The notes beneath the pieces are model-generated. The model saw only the letters and a program-made list of their open reading frames with translations, did no database searches and was not told the origin of the DNA. A program made the position numbers and the translations under genes. A DNA stretch of 64,000 bases from positions 372,001-436,000 of the forward strand of contig NC_008381.1 in the NCBI RefSeq assembly GCF_000009265.1. The letters are read 5' to 3'. Every line of letters starts with the position of its first letter. Position 1 is the first letter of the stretch. Positions 17,101-25,254 of this stretch are shown one piece after another. This DNA comes from Rhizobium johnstonii 3841 (GTDB lineage: Bacteria; Pseudomonadota; Alphaproteobacteria; Rhizobiales; Rhizobiaceae).

Positions 17101-19155
17101 ATGACGCCTCGCCCGCTCGACCGCCTGCTCAGACCGCAAACGATCGCCGTCTTCGGCGGCCGTGAGGCGCGCAGGGTGATCGAGCAATGCGACCGCATGG
17201 GTTTTGCCGGTGAGATCTGGCCTGTTCATCCGAAGCTCGACGAGGTGCTGGGGCGGCCCTGTTATCGCTCCGTATCCGACCTGCCTTCGGCTCCGGACGC
17301 CGCCTTCGTCGGCGTCAATAGGATGCTGACCGTCGAGATCGTCCGTAGCCTTTCTGAGGCCGGTGCCGGCGGTGCAGTTTGTTATGCATCGGGTTTCAGC
17401 GAGGCGACGGGTGAACTCGGCGACGGTGCCGAACTGCAGCAGGCCCTTTTGCAGGCGGCCGGCGACATGCCGATCCTCGGGCCGAATTGCTACGGACTGA
17501 TCAACGGTCTCGACGGTGCGCTGCTGTGGCCCGATCAGCATGGCATGCAGCGTATCGAACGTGGCGTCGCGATCCTCACACAATCCTCCAATATCGCCAT
17601 CAACCTGACCATGCAGACCCGCGGCGTGCCGATCGCCTATGTCGTCACCGCCGGCAATCAGGCGCAGACATCGCTCGCCGATGTCGCCTGCGCACTGATC
17701 GACGACCCGCGTGTCACGGCGGTCGGCCTTCATGTCGAAGGTTTCGGCGATCTCTCTGCACTCGAACGCCTGGCCACCATGGCCCGACGGTCGAGGAAGC
17801 CGGTCGTCGTGCTGAAGGTCGGCAGGTCCGAGCAGGCAAAACGCGCGGCGGTGTCGCATACCGCCTCGCTTGCCGGCAGCGATGCCGTCGCGGATGCCGT
17901 GCTCGCCCGCCTCGGCCTCGGCCGCGTCCAGACTCTGCCGGCGCTCTTGGAAACCCTGAAGCTGCTGCATGTCGCCGGGCCGCTCGCAAGCCATTCGATC
18001 TCGTCGATGAGCTGTTCCGGAGGCGAGGCGTCGCTGATGGCGGATGCCGCCGTCGGTCGCAACGTGGAATTCGCAGCCCTGCAGCCGCAACAATTGCCCC
18101 GGCTGCGGCGGGTCCTCGGCGAGATGGTGACGCTGTCCAATCCGCTCGATTACCACACCTTCGTCTGGGGGGATCTCGCACGCCAGATCGAAGCCTTCAG
18201 CGCCATGTTCGAGGGCGGCTATGCCCTCAATCTCGTCGTCCTCGATTTTCCGCGCGGTGACCGCTGCGATGCGTCCGAATGGGCGATGACGGCAGACGCG
18301 GTCATGACGGCTGCCGCCGCAACCGGTGCGCTGGCCGGCCTTCTGGCGACCCTTCCGGAAAACATGCCGGAGCCCATCGCCGATCGGCTGATGGCAAACG
18401 GCATCGTTGCCTTCTGCGGCATCGACGAAACCATCGTCGCGGCGGAAGTCGCCGCCGGCATCGGCCGGGCGTGGGATCGCCCGGCTCCCCTGCCGCTGCT
18501 CGACGTGTCCCCTATGGACGGCGAAATCGAGACGTTGACGGAGGCCGATGCGAAGGCGGAGCTGGCCGCTTTCGGCCTTCCGATTCCGCGAGGCCTGTTG
18601 GCCTCTTCTCCCGGTCAAGCGGCCGAGCAGGCCGAGCGGCTCGGTTTCCCCGTCGTGCTGAAAGCGCTCGGCATTGCGCACAAGACCGAGGCCGGGGCCG
18701 TCGCGCTCAACCTGGAGGATATTAAGGCCGTGTCGAATGCGGCAGCGGCAATGCCGCCGAATGCCGGTTATCTCGTCGAGAAAATGATTGATCCGCCGGT
18801 CGCCGAGCTCATTGTCGGCGCCATCCGCGACCCTGTCTTCGGATTGTCGCTCACGCTTGGAGCAGGCGGAATCTTCGTTGAATTGCTTGAAGATTCCATC
18901 ATCCTGCCACTTCCGGCGACGAAAACCGACATTCGCGCGGCGATTTCGCGCCTCAAACTTGCAAAATTGATCGGTGGCTATCGCGGGCGGCCAAAAGGCG
19001 ATCTCGAAGCCGCTGTCGGCGTTGTCTCAGCAACGGCAGATTATGTCGTAAAGAACGCGGCATGCTTGGAGGAACTCGACATTAATCCATTGATGGTTCT
19101 TCCCGAAGGGCGTGGCGTTGCCGTAGTCGATGCCCTGATACGGCGAAGGAGGTAG
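17101..19155 (+). CDS. Acyl-CoA synthetase of the ADP-forming (acetyl-CoA synthetase-like) type
   Basis: A 684-residue single-chain protein with the domain order of NDP-forming acyl-CoA synthetases: CoA-binding Rossmann domain (QTIAVFGGREARRVIEQ), two succinyl-CoA-ligase-like domains with the phospho-acceptor histidine H253 in AVSHTASLAGSD, and a C-terminal ATP-grasp part (GFPVVLKALGIAHKTEAGAV, LVEKMIDPPVAELIVGAI). It begins five bases after the acyl-CoA dehydrogenase. It would activate the carboxylate of a betaine such as gamma-butyrobetaine, crotonobetaine or carnitine to its CoA thioester, the job done by the unrelated AMP-forming ligase CaiC in enterobacteria. The substrate is inferred only from context. 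Confidence 0.88.
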   Translation: MTPRPLDRLLRPQTIAVFGGREARRVIEQCDRMGFAGEIWPVHPKLDEVLGRPCYRSVSDLPSAPDAAFVGVNRMLTVEIVRSLSEAGAGGAVCYASGFSEATGELGDGAELQQALLQAAGDMPILGPNCYGLINGLDGALLWPDQHGMQRIERGVAILTQSSNIAINLTMQTRGVPIAYVVTAGNQAQTSLADVACALIDDPRVTAVGLHVEGFGDLSALERLATMARRSRKPVVVLKVGRSEQAKRAAVSHTASLAGSDAVADAVLARLGLGRVQTLPALLETLKLLHVAGPLASHSISSMSCSGGEASLMADAAVGRNVEFAALQPQQLPRLRRVLGEMVTLSNPLDYHTFVWGDLARQIEAFSAMFEGGYALNLVVLDFPRGDRCDASEWAMTADAVMTAAAATGALAGLLATLPENMPEPIADRLMANGIVAFCGIDETIVAAEVAAGIGRAWDRPAPLPLLDVSPMDGEIETLTEADAKAELAAFGLPIPRGLLASSPGQAAEQAERLGFPVVLKALGIAHKTEAGAVALNLEDIKAVSNAAAAMPPNAGYLVEKMIDPPVAELIVGAIRDPVFGLSLTLGAGGIFVELLEDSIILPLPATKTDIRAAISRLKLAKLIGGYRGRPKGDLEAAVGVVSATADYVVKNAACLEELDINPLMVLPEGRGVAVVDALIRRRR

Positions 19156-19161
19156 TATAGG

Positions 19162-19944
19162 TTGAGCGACCACATTCGCACACGACAGGACGACGGAGTG
19201 CTCGAGGTCGTCATCGACCGGCCGAAGGCGAATGCCATCGACCTCGCGACCAGCCGTGCCCTGGGGTTGATCTTCCAAGATTTCCGCGACGATCCGACGT
19301 TGCGCGTCGCCATCGTCTCGGGTGCCGGCGAGAAGTTTTTCTGTGCCGGCTGGGATCTCAAGGCGGCGGCATCAGGCGATGCGGTCGATGGAGATTACGG
19401 TGTGGGCGGCTTCGGCGGGCTGCAGGAACTGCGCGACCTCAACAAGCCCGTCATTTGTGCGGTCAACGGCATCTGTTGCGGCGGCGGACTGGAGATCGCG
19501 CTCTCGGCCGACCTGATCCTCGCCGCCGATCATGCGACCTTCGCCCTGCCGGAAATCCGCTCGGGCACGGTTGCCGATGCGGCTTCCATCAAGCTGCCGA
19601 AGCGCATCCCTTACCACATCGCCATGGACATGCTTTTGACCGGGCGCTGGCTCGACGTTCACGAGGCGCATCGCTGGGGTTTCGTCAACGAGGTCCTGCC
19701 GGCCGACCGGTTGATGGACAGAGCCCGGGAGCTTGCCCGGCTGCTTGAGAGCGGGCCGCCGCTCGTCTATGCGGCCATCAAGGAAATCGTGCGCGAAGCG
19801 GAGGGTTCGACGTTCCAGACTGCCATGAACAAGATCACCAAGCGGCAGTTTGCGACGGTCGACACGCTCTATTCGAGCGAGGACCAACTGGAAGGCGCGC
19901 GGGCCTTCGCCGAGAAGCGAAGCCCCATCTGGAAAGGAAAGTAG
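19162..19944 (+). CDS. caiD: Enoyl-CoA hydratase/isomerase family, CaiD-like (crotonobetainyl-CoA hydratase)
   Basis: A 260-residue crotonase. Oxyanion-hole segments are FFCAGWDLKAA and CCGGGLEIALSADLILA; ALPEIRSGTVADAASIKLPKRIPYHIAMDMLLTGR (given here as the region about residues 130-165) resembles CaiD, carnityl-CoA dehydratase. The end EDQLEGARAFAEKRSPIWKG is common in this branch. The start is TTG 19162, nine bases after an ideal AAGGAGGT, and there is no better codon. It follows the CoA synthetase by six bases. It would hydrate crotonobetainyl-CoA to L-carnitinyl-CoA. A general enoyl-CoA hydratase is the alternative. Confidence 0.85.
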   Translation: MSDHIRTRQDDGVLEVVIDRPKANAIDLATSRALGLIFQDFRDDPTLRVAIVSGAGEKFFCAGWDLKAAASGDAVDGDYGVGGFGGLQELRDLNKPVICAVNGICCGGGLEIALSADLILAADHATFALPEIRSGTVADAASIKLPKRIPYHIAMDMLLTGRWLDVHEAHRWGFVNEVLPADRLMDRARELARLLESGPPLVYAAIKEIVREAEGSTFQTAMNKITKRQFATVDTLYSSEDQLEGARAFAEKRSPIWKGK

Positions 19945-19970
19945 AGAAGCGGCAGCAACCGCAATATCTT

Positions 19971-19985
19971 CCCGCATGATGCGGG
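19971..19985. repeat. Small palindrome between catabolic and transport genes
   Basis: CCCGCAT-G-ATGCGGG is a perfect inverted repeat in the 119-base gap after the hydratase gene. It can form a short hairpin that might partly terminate or stabilise the upstream mRNA; no T-run follows. Confidence 0.35.
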
Positions 19986-20063
19986 CACCGGAGGAGGAGA
20001 GGAAACCGCCTGCGGACCATGCCCGGAAGTTCTGTCAACGCACCACAAAGAAGGAACAGGGGA

Positions 20064-21653
20064 ATGACCGACTACACGAAATATCTCACAAGCCGCGTCA
20101 CCGCCGGCGGGCTCAGCCGCCGCGAATTCATGGGACGCGCCATGGCGGCAGGCATCACACTTGCCGTCGCCGACAAGCTCTTCACCGAAAGTGCAGAAGC
20201 CGCCGAACCGAAGCGCGGCGGCCACCTGAAGCTCGGCCTCGAAGGTGGTGCGGCCACCGATTCCAACGATCCGGCAAAATTCCTGTCGCAGGTCATGTTC
20301 TGCATCGGCCGCTGCTGGGGCGACATGCTGGTCGAATCCGATCCGCTGACGGGTGCTGCCGTGCCGGCGCTCGCCGAATCCTGGGAGCCGTCAAAGGACG
20401 CGGCGACCTGGACCTTCAAGATCCGCAAGGGCGTAAAGTTCCACAATGGCAAGGAACTGACGATCGACGACGTCGTTGCGACGCTGAAGCGTCATACCGA
20501 TGCGAAGTCGGAATCCGGCGCGCTCGGCGTTCTCGGCTCGATCAAGGAGATCAAGGCCGACGGCGGCAATCTCGTGCTGACGCTCAGCGAAGGCAATGCC
20601 GACATGCCGCTGCTTCTGTCCGATTACCACCTGGTCATCCAGCCGAATGGCGGCGTCGATGATCCGCTGGCCTCGATAGGCACCGGCCCCTACAAGATGA
20701 CGAGCTTCGAGCCCGGTGTCCGCGCCACCTTCGAAAGAAACAAGGACGACTGGCGCACCGACCGGGGTTATGTCGATTCGATCGAAATCATCGGCATGAA
20801 CGATGCGACCGCCCGCATCGCGGCCCTGTCGTCCGGCCAGGTGCACTACATCAACCGCGTCGACCCGAAGACCGTCAATCTGCTGAAGCGCGCCCCCAAC
20901 GTCGAGATCCTCTCGACTGCCGGCCGCGGCCACTACGTCTTCATCATGCACTGCGACACGGCGCCGTTCGACAACAACGACCTGCGCCTCGCGCTCAAAT
21001 ACGCCATGGACCGCGAGACCATGGTGCAGAAGATCCTCGGCGGCTATGGCAAGGTCGGCAACGATTTCCCGATCAACAGCACCTATGCGCTGTTTCCCGA
21101 GGGCATCGAGCAGCGCGTTTACGATCCTGACAAGGCCGCCTTCCACTACAAGAAGTCAGGCCATAGCGGCTCGGTCCTCCTGCGCACCTCCGAAGTTGCC
21201 TTCCCCGGCGGTGTCGATGCGGCTGTCCTTTATCAGGAAAGCTGCAAGAAGGCCGGCATCGAGATCGAGGTCAAGCGCGAGCCGGGCGACGGCTACTGGA
21301 CCAACGTCTGGAATGTCCAGCCCTTCTCGACCTCCTACTGGGGTGGCCGTCCGACGCAGGACCAGATGTATTCCACCGCCTATCTCTCGACGGCGGACTG
21401 GAACGACACCAAGTTCAAGCGTCCTGACTTCGACAAGCTGCTGCTGCAGGCCCGCTCCGAACTGGATGAAGCCAAGCGCAAGGACATGTACCGCACCATG
21501 GCGATGACGGTGCGCGACGAGGGCGGGGTGATCCTGCCGATGTTCAACGACTTCGTGAACGCCTCCACCAAGCAGGTGAAGGGTTATGTCCACGACATCG
21601 GCAACGACATGTCGAACGGCTACGTCGCGACCCGCGTCTGGCTGGAGGCCTGA
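20064..21653 (+). CDS. Peptide/nickel-type ABC substrate-binding protein with Tat-like signal
   Basis: A 529-residue SBP_bac_5 (DppA/OppA-like) periplasmic binding protein. The N-terminus carries SRREFMGR followed by a hydrophobic run and AEA, a twin-arginine export signal rather than a Sec one. The mature part shows the family pattern PALAESWEPSKDAATWTFKIRKGVKF (as a region near residues 95-120) and IGTGPYKMTSFEPG. ATG 20064 follows AGGAACAGGGGA; an upstream in-frame ATG at 20019 lacks a site and would spoil the signal. It is the first gene of a complete importer placed directly after the carnitine enzymes, so a quaternary amine or acyl derivative is the favoured ligand over peptides. Confidence 0.9.
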   Translation: MTDYTKYLTSRVTAGGLSRREFMGRAMAAGITLAVADKLFTESAEAAEPKRGGHLKLGLEGGAATDSNDPAKFLSQVMFCIGRCWGDMLVESDPLTGAAVPALAESWEPSKDAATWTFKIRKGVKFHNGKELTIDDVVATLKRHTDAKSESGALGVLGSIKEIKADGGNLVLTLSEGNADMPLLLSDYHLVIQPNGGVDDPLASIGTGPYKMTSFEPGVRATFERNKDDWRTDRGYVDSIEIIGMNDATARIAALSSGQVHYINRVDPKTVNLLKRAPNVEILSTAGRGHYVFIMHCDTAPFDNNDLRLALKYAMDRETMVQKILGGYGKVGNDFPINSTYALFPEGIEQRVYDPDKAAFHYKKSGHSGSVLLRTSEVAFPGGVDAAVLYQESCKKAGIEIEVKREPGDGYWTNVWNVQPFSTSYWGGRPTQDQMYSTAYLSTADWNDTKFKRPDFDKLLLQARSELDEAKRKDMYRTMAMTVRDEGGVILPMFNDFVNASTKQVKGYVHDIGNDMSNGYVATRVWLEA

Positions 21654-21658
21654 TGGCA

Positions 21659-21721
21659 AGGGGGCGTTTGCCCCTCCGATCTCCAACGAAGCCGGGACCG
21701 TGGGTTGAAACCCCGCGGTCC
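21659..21721 (+). promoter_or_regulatory. Tandem intercistronic stem-loops after the binding-protein gene
   Basis: Two hairpins occupy the 97-base gap between binding protein and permease: GGGGC-GTTT-GCCCC (21661-21674) and a stronger one from GGACCG (21695-21700) to CGGTCC (21716-21721) with an inner GGGTT/AACCC stem. Such structures usually leave the binding-protein mRNA more abundant than the permease part, by partial termination or 3' protection. Confidence 0.55.
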
Positions 21722-21750
21722 TCCCGACGTTTTAGCGCGAGGTCCTCGCC

Positions 21751-22755
21751 ATGACCAATCCTGCCCCAAGCATCTTGCCCGGCCTCGGGTTCCGGCAGCG
21801 TTTTCCGCTGCTTGCCCTTATCCTCGAGCGCTTCGTGCTCAGCCTCATCCTGCTCTTTGCCGTTTCCATCGTGATCTTCGGCGGTCTGGAAGCCCTTCCC
21901 GGCGATTTTGCCACCACCTATCTCGGCCAGTCGGCGACACCGCAGGCCGTTGCCAATATTCGCCAGGATCTCGGGCTGAACCGCCCAATCACCACGCGTT
22001 ACGTCGAATGGCTCGGCAACGCCGTCCAGGGGGACTTCGGGACCTCCTGGGCCAGCAAGAATTCGGTGAGCGAACAGATCGGCAAGCGCCTTGGCAATTC
22101 GCTCTTCCTGGCGGGTTTCGCAGCGGTGATATCGGTGCCGCTCGCCGTTGGGCTCGGCATGCTGTCGGTGCATTTCCGCAATCGCCTGCCGGATAAGATC
22201 ATCAACGTCATCTCGCTTGCGGCGATCTCGCTGCCGGAATTCTTCGTCGGCTACCTGCTGATCCTGTTCTTCGCGGTGAAATTCGGCGTGGCGACCTTTC
22301 CGGCGACGGTCTATGACAGCATGGGTTTCGTCGAGCGGTTGAAGGCGATCGCGCTGCCGACGGCGACCCTCGTGCTCGTCGTCCTCGCGCATATGATGCG
22401 CATGACGCGGGCGGCAATCCTCTCCGTCATGTCGTCGGCCTATATGGAGACTGCAGAGCTGAAGGGACTCAGTGCCTTCCGCTCGATCGTCAAGCATGCC
22501 GCCCCCAATGCGCTGGCGCCGATCATCAACGTCATCGCATTGACGCTTGCCTATCTCGTAGTCGGCGTCGTCGTTGTCGAAGTGGTCTTCGTCTATCCCG
22601 GCATGGGGCAGTATATGGTCGATGCGGTCACCGTGCGTGACATGCCTGTCGTCCAGGCATGCGGCCTGATCTTCGCGGCCGTCTATATCTTCCTCAACAT
22701 GACGGCCGATATCCTCGCGATTATCGCCAATCCCCGGCTGAGGCATCCGCGATGA
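21751..22755 (+). CDS. ABC permease, DppB type
   Basis: A 334-residue inner-membrane permease. It shows an N-terminal helix (FVLSLILLFAVSIVIFGGLEAL), the family segment LPGDFATTYLGQSATPQAVANIRQDLGL near the first periplasmic loop (about residues 48-75), and the EAA loop region AELKGLSAFRSIVKHAAPNAL that contacts the ATPase. Helix count and length fit DppB. The stop overlaps the next permease start (ATGA), showing tight coupling. Confidence 0.9.
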   Translation: MTNPAPSILPGLGFRQRFPLLALILERFVLSLILLFAVSIVIFGGLEALPGDFATTYLGQSATPQAVANIRQDLGLNRPITTRYVEWLGNAVQGDFGTSWASKNSVSEQIGKRLGNSLFLAGFAAVISVPLAVGLGMLSVHFRNRLPDKIINVISLAAISLPEFFVGYLLILFFAVKFGVATFPATVYDSMGFVERLKAIALPTATLVLVVLAHMMRMTRAAILSVMSSAYMETAELKGLSAFRSIVKHAAPNALAPIINVIALTLAYLVVGVVVVEVVFVYPGMGQYMVDAVTVRDMPVVQACGLIFAAVYIFLNMTADILAIIANPRLRHPR

Positions 22756-23579
22756 GATTGAGAGACATCCCCATCACCGCCTGGATCGGCATGGCCGGTA
22801 TCGCCATCGCCTTCATCTTCGCAATCTTCGCACCCTGGCTCGCCCCCTATGGCGAGACGCAGGTCGTCGGCGACGTCTGGCAGTTGCCGGATAATCAATA
22901 TATCTTCGGTCTCGACAATCTCGGCCGCGACATCTTCTCGCGGCTGATCTACGGCGCGCGCACGACGCTGACGGTCGCATCCGCCGCCACCGTCATCTCC
23001 TTCTCGCTCGGCATCATCCTCAGCTTCACCGCCGCTGTCTCACGCGGCGTTATCGACACGGTCCTCTCGCGTTTCAACGATCTGATGATGTCGATCCCGA
23101 CGCTGATTTTCGCGCTCGTCGTTCTTGCGGTGCTACCGCAGAACATCGTCGTACTGATCCTTGTCATGGCAATCCTCGATTCCACTCGCGTCTATCGTCT
23201 CGGCCGTGCGGTGGCGCTTGATGTCGCGGTGATGGAATTCGTCGAGGCGGCGACGTTGCGCGGCGAAGGCAAGCTCTGGATCATCTTCCGCGAAATCCTG
23301 CCGAACACTCTGTCGCCGCTGCTTGCAGAGTTCGGGCTGCGCTTCGCCTTCTCGATCCTGTTCCTCTCGACGCTTTCCTTCCTCGGCCTCGGCATTCAGC
23401 CGCCTGCGGCCGATTGGGGCGGCATGGTCAAGGACAATAAGGACGGCATCATCTTCGGTATCTCGGCAGCGCTGGTGCCGGGCACGGCGATCGCGACACT
23501 TGCCGTCTGCGTCAACCTCGTGGTCGACTGGCTCCTGAAACGCACATCCAGCCTCAAGGGAGGGCGTGGCGATGCCTGA
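22752..23579 (+). CDS. ABC permease, DppC type
   Basis: A 275-residue permease with the DppC N-terminal pattern (FAIFAPWLAPYGE, then FGLDNLGRDIFSRLIYGARTTL) and the EAA loop AATLRGEGKLWIIFREILPNTL. ATG 22752 overlaps the upstream stop by four bases and gives the normal length; the open frame further upstream lies inside the partner gene. It pairs with the DppB-type protein to form the membrane channel of this importer. Confidence 0.9.
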   Translation: MRLRDIPITAWIGMAGIAIAFIFAIFAPWLAPYGETQVVGDVWQLPDNQYIFGLDNLGRDIFSRLIYGARTTLTVASAATVISFSLGIILSFTAAVSRGVIDTVLSRFNDLMMSIPTLIFALVVLAVLPQNIVVLILVMAILDSTRVYRLGRAVALDVAVMEFVEAATLRGEGKLWIIFREILPNTLSPLLAEFGLRFAFSILFLSTLSFLGLGIQPPAADWGGMVKDNKDGIIFGISAALVPGTAIATLAVCVNLVVDWLLKRTSSLKGGRGDA

Positions 23580-25203
23580 GCTTCTTTCCGTTCGCAATCT
23601 GAAGATCGAAGCAACCAGCTATCCGCCGGGTGAACCGCCGAAGCGAGTGACGATCGTCGACGGCGTTTCCTTCGATCTGCAGAAGGGCAAGGTTCTCGGC
23701 CTGATCGGGGAATCGGGCGCCGGCAAGTCGACGATCGGCCTTTCCGCACTCGCCTATGGCCGGGGCGGCGCCGAAATCACCGGTGGCGAGGTGCGGCTCG
23801 ACGGCGCCGATATCCTGGCGCTCGGCAAGAACGGCATCCGGAAAATCCGCGGCGCGCGGGTCTGCTATGTCGCGCAGTCGGCCGCCGCCGCCTTCAATCC
23901 AGCCCACAGGCTCGGCGACCAGGTGATCGAAGCTTCGGTCAAACATGGTTTGATGAGCAAGGACGAGGCGCGAAAACGGGCGCTTTATCTGTTCGGGGTT
24001 CTCGGCCTGCCCAATCCCGAAACCTTCGGCGAGCGCTTTCCCCATCAGGTCTCCGGCGGCCAGCTGCAGCGGGCGATGACGGCGATGGCGCTCTGCTCCA
24101 ATCCCGAGCTGATCGTCTTCGACGAGCCGACCACAGCACTCGACGTCACCACGCAGATCGACGTGCTGGCGGCGATCAAGCATGCCATCGAGGAAACGCA
24201 CACGGCCGCCCTCTACATCACCCATGACCTTGCCGTCGTCGCCCAGATCTCGGACGACATCATGGTCCTGCGTTATGGCAGCCAAGTGGAATATGGCAGC
24301 GTCCAGCAGATCATCGAGGCGCCGCGGGAGGACTATACCCGCGCTCTCGTCAATGTCAGGCAGGCCTACCGCGAGGAAGCCGCCGACCAGTCCACGGCAC
24401 TTCTCAAGGTCGAAAATGTCAGTGCCGAATATTCCAACGGCTTCAAAGTGCTGCACGATGTCACGCTGCACGTGCCGAAGGGGCAGACGCTCGCGGTCGT
24501 CGGCGAATCCGGGTCCGGCAAATCGACACTGGCGCGCGTCATTACCGGCCTGTTGCCGCCGAGCAGCGGGCGCATCGTCTTTGACGGCAAGCCGCTGATG
24601 CCGGGTCTGAAGAGCCGGCCGAACGAAGATCTGAGGCGAATCCAGCTGATCTACCAGATGGCCGATACGGCGATGAACCCGCGCCAGACGGTCCGCGACA
24701 TCATCGGCCGCCCGCTGACCTTCTATTATGGTCTGAGAGGTGCCGAGAAAACTGCGCGGGTGAAGGAACTGCTCGATCAGATCGAGATGGGCAAGGGCTT
24801 CGTCGACCGCTACCCGGCCGAACTATCGGGCGGCCAGAAGCAGCGCGTGGCGATAGCAAGAGCGCTTGCCGCCAAGCCTGAACTCATCCTCTGCGACGAG
24901 CCGACCTCGGCGCTTGATCCGCTGGTGGCGGAGGGCATCCTCAAGCTGCTTCTGCGCCTGCAGGAAGAAGAACAGCTGTCCTATGTCTTCATCACCCACG
25001 ACATCGCCATCGTCCGGGCGATTGCCGACAGCGTGGCGGTGATGCATCGTGGCAAGCTGGTGCGGTTCGGACCGAAATCGAAGGCGCTATCGCCGCCCTT
25101 TGACGACTACACCGATCTGCTGTTGAAATCCGTGCCGGAAATGGAAATCGGCTGGCTGGAACGCGTGCTTACCACACGTCGCATGGAGAGCGCCGGTAAC
25201 TGA
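23572..25203 (+). CDS. Fused dual-domain ABC ATPase, DppD-DppF type
   Basis: A 543-residue protein with two complete nucleotide-binding domains that are separate proteins in classical Dpp/Opp systems. Domain 1: Walker A GESGAGKST, signature SGGQLQR, Walker B LIVFDEPTTALD. Domain 2: Walker A GESGSGKST, signature LSGGQKQR, Walker B LILCDEPTSALD. Both look catalytically competent. ATG 23572 is preferred to GTG 23566 because AAGGGAGG sits at good spacing; it overlaps the DppC stop by eight bases. Fusion guarantees equal amounts of the two ATPase halves. Confidence 0.92.
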   Translation: MPELLSVRNLKIEATSYPPGEPPKRVTIVDGVSFDLQKGKVLGLIGESGAGKSTIGLSALAYGRGGAEITGGEVRLDGADILALGKNGIRKIRGARVCYVAQSAAAAFNPAHRLGDQVIEASVKHGLMSKDEARKRALYLFGVLGLPNPETFGERFPHQVSGGQLQRAMTAMALCSNPELIVFDEPTTALDVTTQIDVLAAIKHAIEETHTAALYITHDLAVVAQISDDIMVLRYGSQVEYGSVQQIIEAPREDYTRALVNVRQAYREEAADQSTALLKVENVSAEYSNGFKVLHDVTLHVPKGQTLAVVGESGSGKSTLARVITGLLPPSSGRIVFDGKPLMPGLKSRPNEDLRRIQLIYQMADTAMNPRQTVRDIIGRPLTFYYGLRGAEKTARVKELLDQIEMGKGFVDRYPAELSGGQKQRVAIARALAAKPELILCDEPTSALDPLVAEGILKLLLRLQEEEQLSYVFITHDIAIVRAIADSVAVMHRGKLVRFGPKSKALSPPFDDYTDLLLKSVPEMEIGWLERVLTTRRMESAGN

Positions 25204-25254
25204 CTTGACGAGGGCCCAACCCTCTTCTCATGGAATATGCACCAAGGAATGAGC

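Noticed and set aside
17077..18681. Long minus-strand open frame opposite the CoA synthetase gene
   Set aside because: It is antisense to a gene with clear domains and intact catalytic residues; the translation is Arg/His/Asp-rich with no family pattern, as expected from GC-rich complement frames.
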